This document shows, piece by piece, positions 7,162 to 7,644 of a stretch of 7,644 bases of DNA; position 1 is the stretch's first letter, and every line of letters begins with the position of its first letter. The DNA is from Neisseriaceae bacterium. GTDB lineage: Bacteria > Pseudomonadota > Gammaproteobacteria > Burkholderiales > UBA11063. The position numbers and the translations under genes are program-made. The notes under the pieces were generated by a model that saw only the letters and a program-made list of their open reading frames with translations, had not been told where the DNA came from and made no database searches. The stretch is from NCBI GenBank assembly GCA_947441745.1, contig CANEUJ010000077.1, positions 1 to 7,644 of the forward strand, read 5' to 3'.

Positions 7162-7170
7162 TGATAAAAT
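7162..7170 (+). promoter_or_regulatory. Candidate extended -10 promoter of katG
   Basis: TGATAAAAT fits TGnTATAAT with one mismatch. The -35 position (about 7141-7147) has no good match, which suits an activator-dependent promoter with the OxyR-like site directly upstream. Transcription would start near 7177, giving a leader of roughly 64 bases. TATAAA at 7182-7187 is an alternative -10. Confidence 0.4.
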
Positions 7171-7227
7171 TATTACTTAGGTATAAAGTTAAAGAATAAG
7201 TCTTTGGTTATAAATAAATTATTTTTT

Positions 7228-7232
7228 AGGAG
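7228..7232 (+). promoter_or_regulatory. katG: Ribosome binding site of katG
   Basis: AGGAG lies 8 bases before the ATG at 7241. It is a strong Shine-Dalgarno and confirms the start that includes the signal peptide. Confidence 0.8.
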
Positions 7233-7240
7233 TTTTAAAT

Positions 7241-7309
7241 ATGTATAAGAAAATTTTGAAAGTTATTGGGATTTCAGGTGCATTAGTATCTGCTAATAGT
7301 GCTAATGCA
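7241..7309 (+). other. katG: Sec signal peptide coding region of KatG
   Basis: The 23 codons give a positive n-region (K3, K4, K7), an h-region of about 11 small and hydrophobic residues (9-19) and an AxA cleavage motif (A21-N22-A23). There is no twin-arginine motif and no lipobox Cys, so Sec export and signal peptidase I cleavage are expected. Haem would then have to be loaded outside the cytoplasm. Confidence 0.8.
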
Positions 7310-7644
7310 GGTACTAATGCTAAAACTATTATTACCGCACCAACTTTGAATCTTGCACCATTACGAAATCTAAATCTGGTAGATAATCCTATGGATAAAG
7401 ATTATAAATATCATCAAGCATTTAAAAAGCTAGATGTCAATCAATTAAAAAAAGATATGGAGGCTTTATTAACACAGCAACAAGATTGGTGGCCAGCGGA
7501 TTTTGGTAATTATGGGCCATTATTTGTTAGATTAAGTTGGCATGATGCTGGAACATATAGAATTTATGATGGTAGAGGTGGTGCTAATCGTGGGCAACAG
7601 CGTTTTTCGCCTTTAAATAGTTGGCCTGATAATGTAAATCTTGA
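7241..7644 (+). CDS. katG: Exported catalase-peroxidase KatG, N-terminal part (cut by right edge)
   Basis: 134 full codons of a haem catalase-peroxidase are visible, out of about 720-740 in the family. KatG destroys hydrogen peroxide by catalase and peroxidase reactions. Residues 1-23 form a Sec-type signal peptide: basic start MYKK, hydrophobic core VIGISGALV, and ANA (21-23) before a likely cut at G24. The mature part matches the KatG haem domain: DWWPADFGNYGP (82-93), then VRLSWHDAGTYR (96-107) with the distal Arg R97, Trp W100 (the Trp of the Met-Tyr-Trp adduct) and catalytic His H101, then DGRGGANRGQQRFSPLNSWP (110-129). KatG is usually cytoplasmic; exported forms are known in Francisella and as KatP on some E. 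coli plasmids. The proximal His, the adduct Tyr and Met and the C-terminal domain lie outside the window. It has its own AT-rich upstream region with a candidate OxyR site. Confidence 0.95.
   Translation, partial: MYKKILKVIGISGALVSANSANAGTNAKTIITAPTLNLAPLRNLNLVDNPMDKDYKYHQAFKKLDVNQLKKDMEALLTQQQDWWPADFGNYGPLFVRLSWHDAGTYRIYDGRGGANRGQQRFSPLNSWPDNVNL

Noticed and set aside
1..7644. Search for a novel defence, mobile or RNA system
   Set aside because: Nearly all DNA is accounted for by recognisable housekeeping genes. The longest gene-free stretches are 150 and 170 bases, with no direct-repeat array, tRNA, transposase or riboswitch-like structure seen.

Overview
This is a 7.6 kb AT-rich stretch of bacterial chromosome with tightly packed housekeeping genes. 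The best match is a member of the Francisellaceae (Gammaproteobacteria). Three things point there: the strong A/T bias in codon use, UvrD, GluRS and Alr of ordinary proteobacterial type, and a catalase-peroxidase with a Sec signal peptide whose N-terminus closely resembles Francisella KatG as I remember it. The assignment rests on recognition by eye, not on a database search.

Layout. The left part (1-2829) is a minus-strand cluster, read right to left: uvrD (DNA helicase II, GTG start), then a universal stress protein, then the first 64 residues of a radical SAM protein that runs off the left edge. Gaps are 17 and 7 bases, so this is very probably one transcript. A 150-base divergent region (2830-2979) separates it from a plus-strand cluster: an acyl-CoA synthetase-like AMP-forming ligase, gltX (glutamyl-tRNA synthetase, overlapping the ligase stop by 4 bases) and alr (alanine racemase, 27 bases further on). 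These three also look like one operon. A 170-base AT-rich intergenic region (7071-7240) then leads to katG, which is cut by the right edge after 134 full codons.

Biology. The genes serve DNA repair (UvrD), stress response (Usp), fatty-acid activation, glutamate charging of tRNA, D-alanine supply for peptidoglycan, and peroxide defence outside the cytoplasm (KatG). They do not form one pathway. The most informative non-coding signal lies upstream of katG: an exact match to one half of the OxyR consensus (ATAG-N7-CTAT with the internal T and A), with a degenerate second half that ends next to the region expected for a -35 element. This suggests peroxide-responsive control.

I see no mobile element, CRISPR array, RNA gene, broken gene or novel multi-gene system. 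The points worth a second look are the katG regulatory region, the exported KatG, and an altered nucleotide-binding loop in the universal stress protein.
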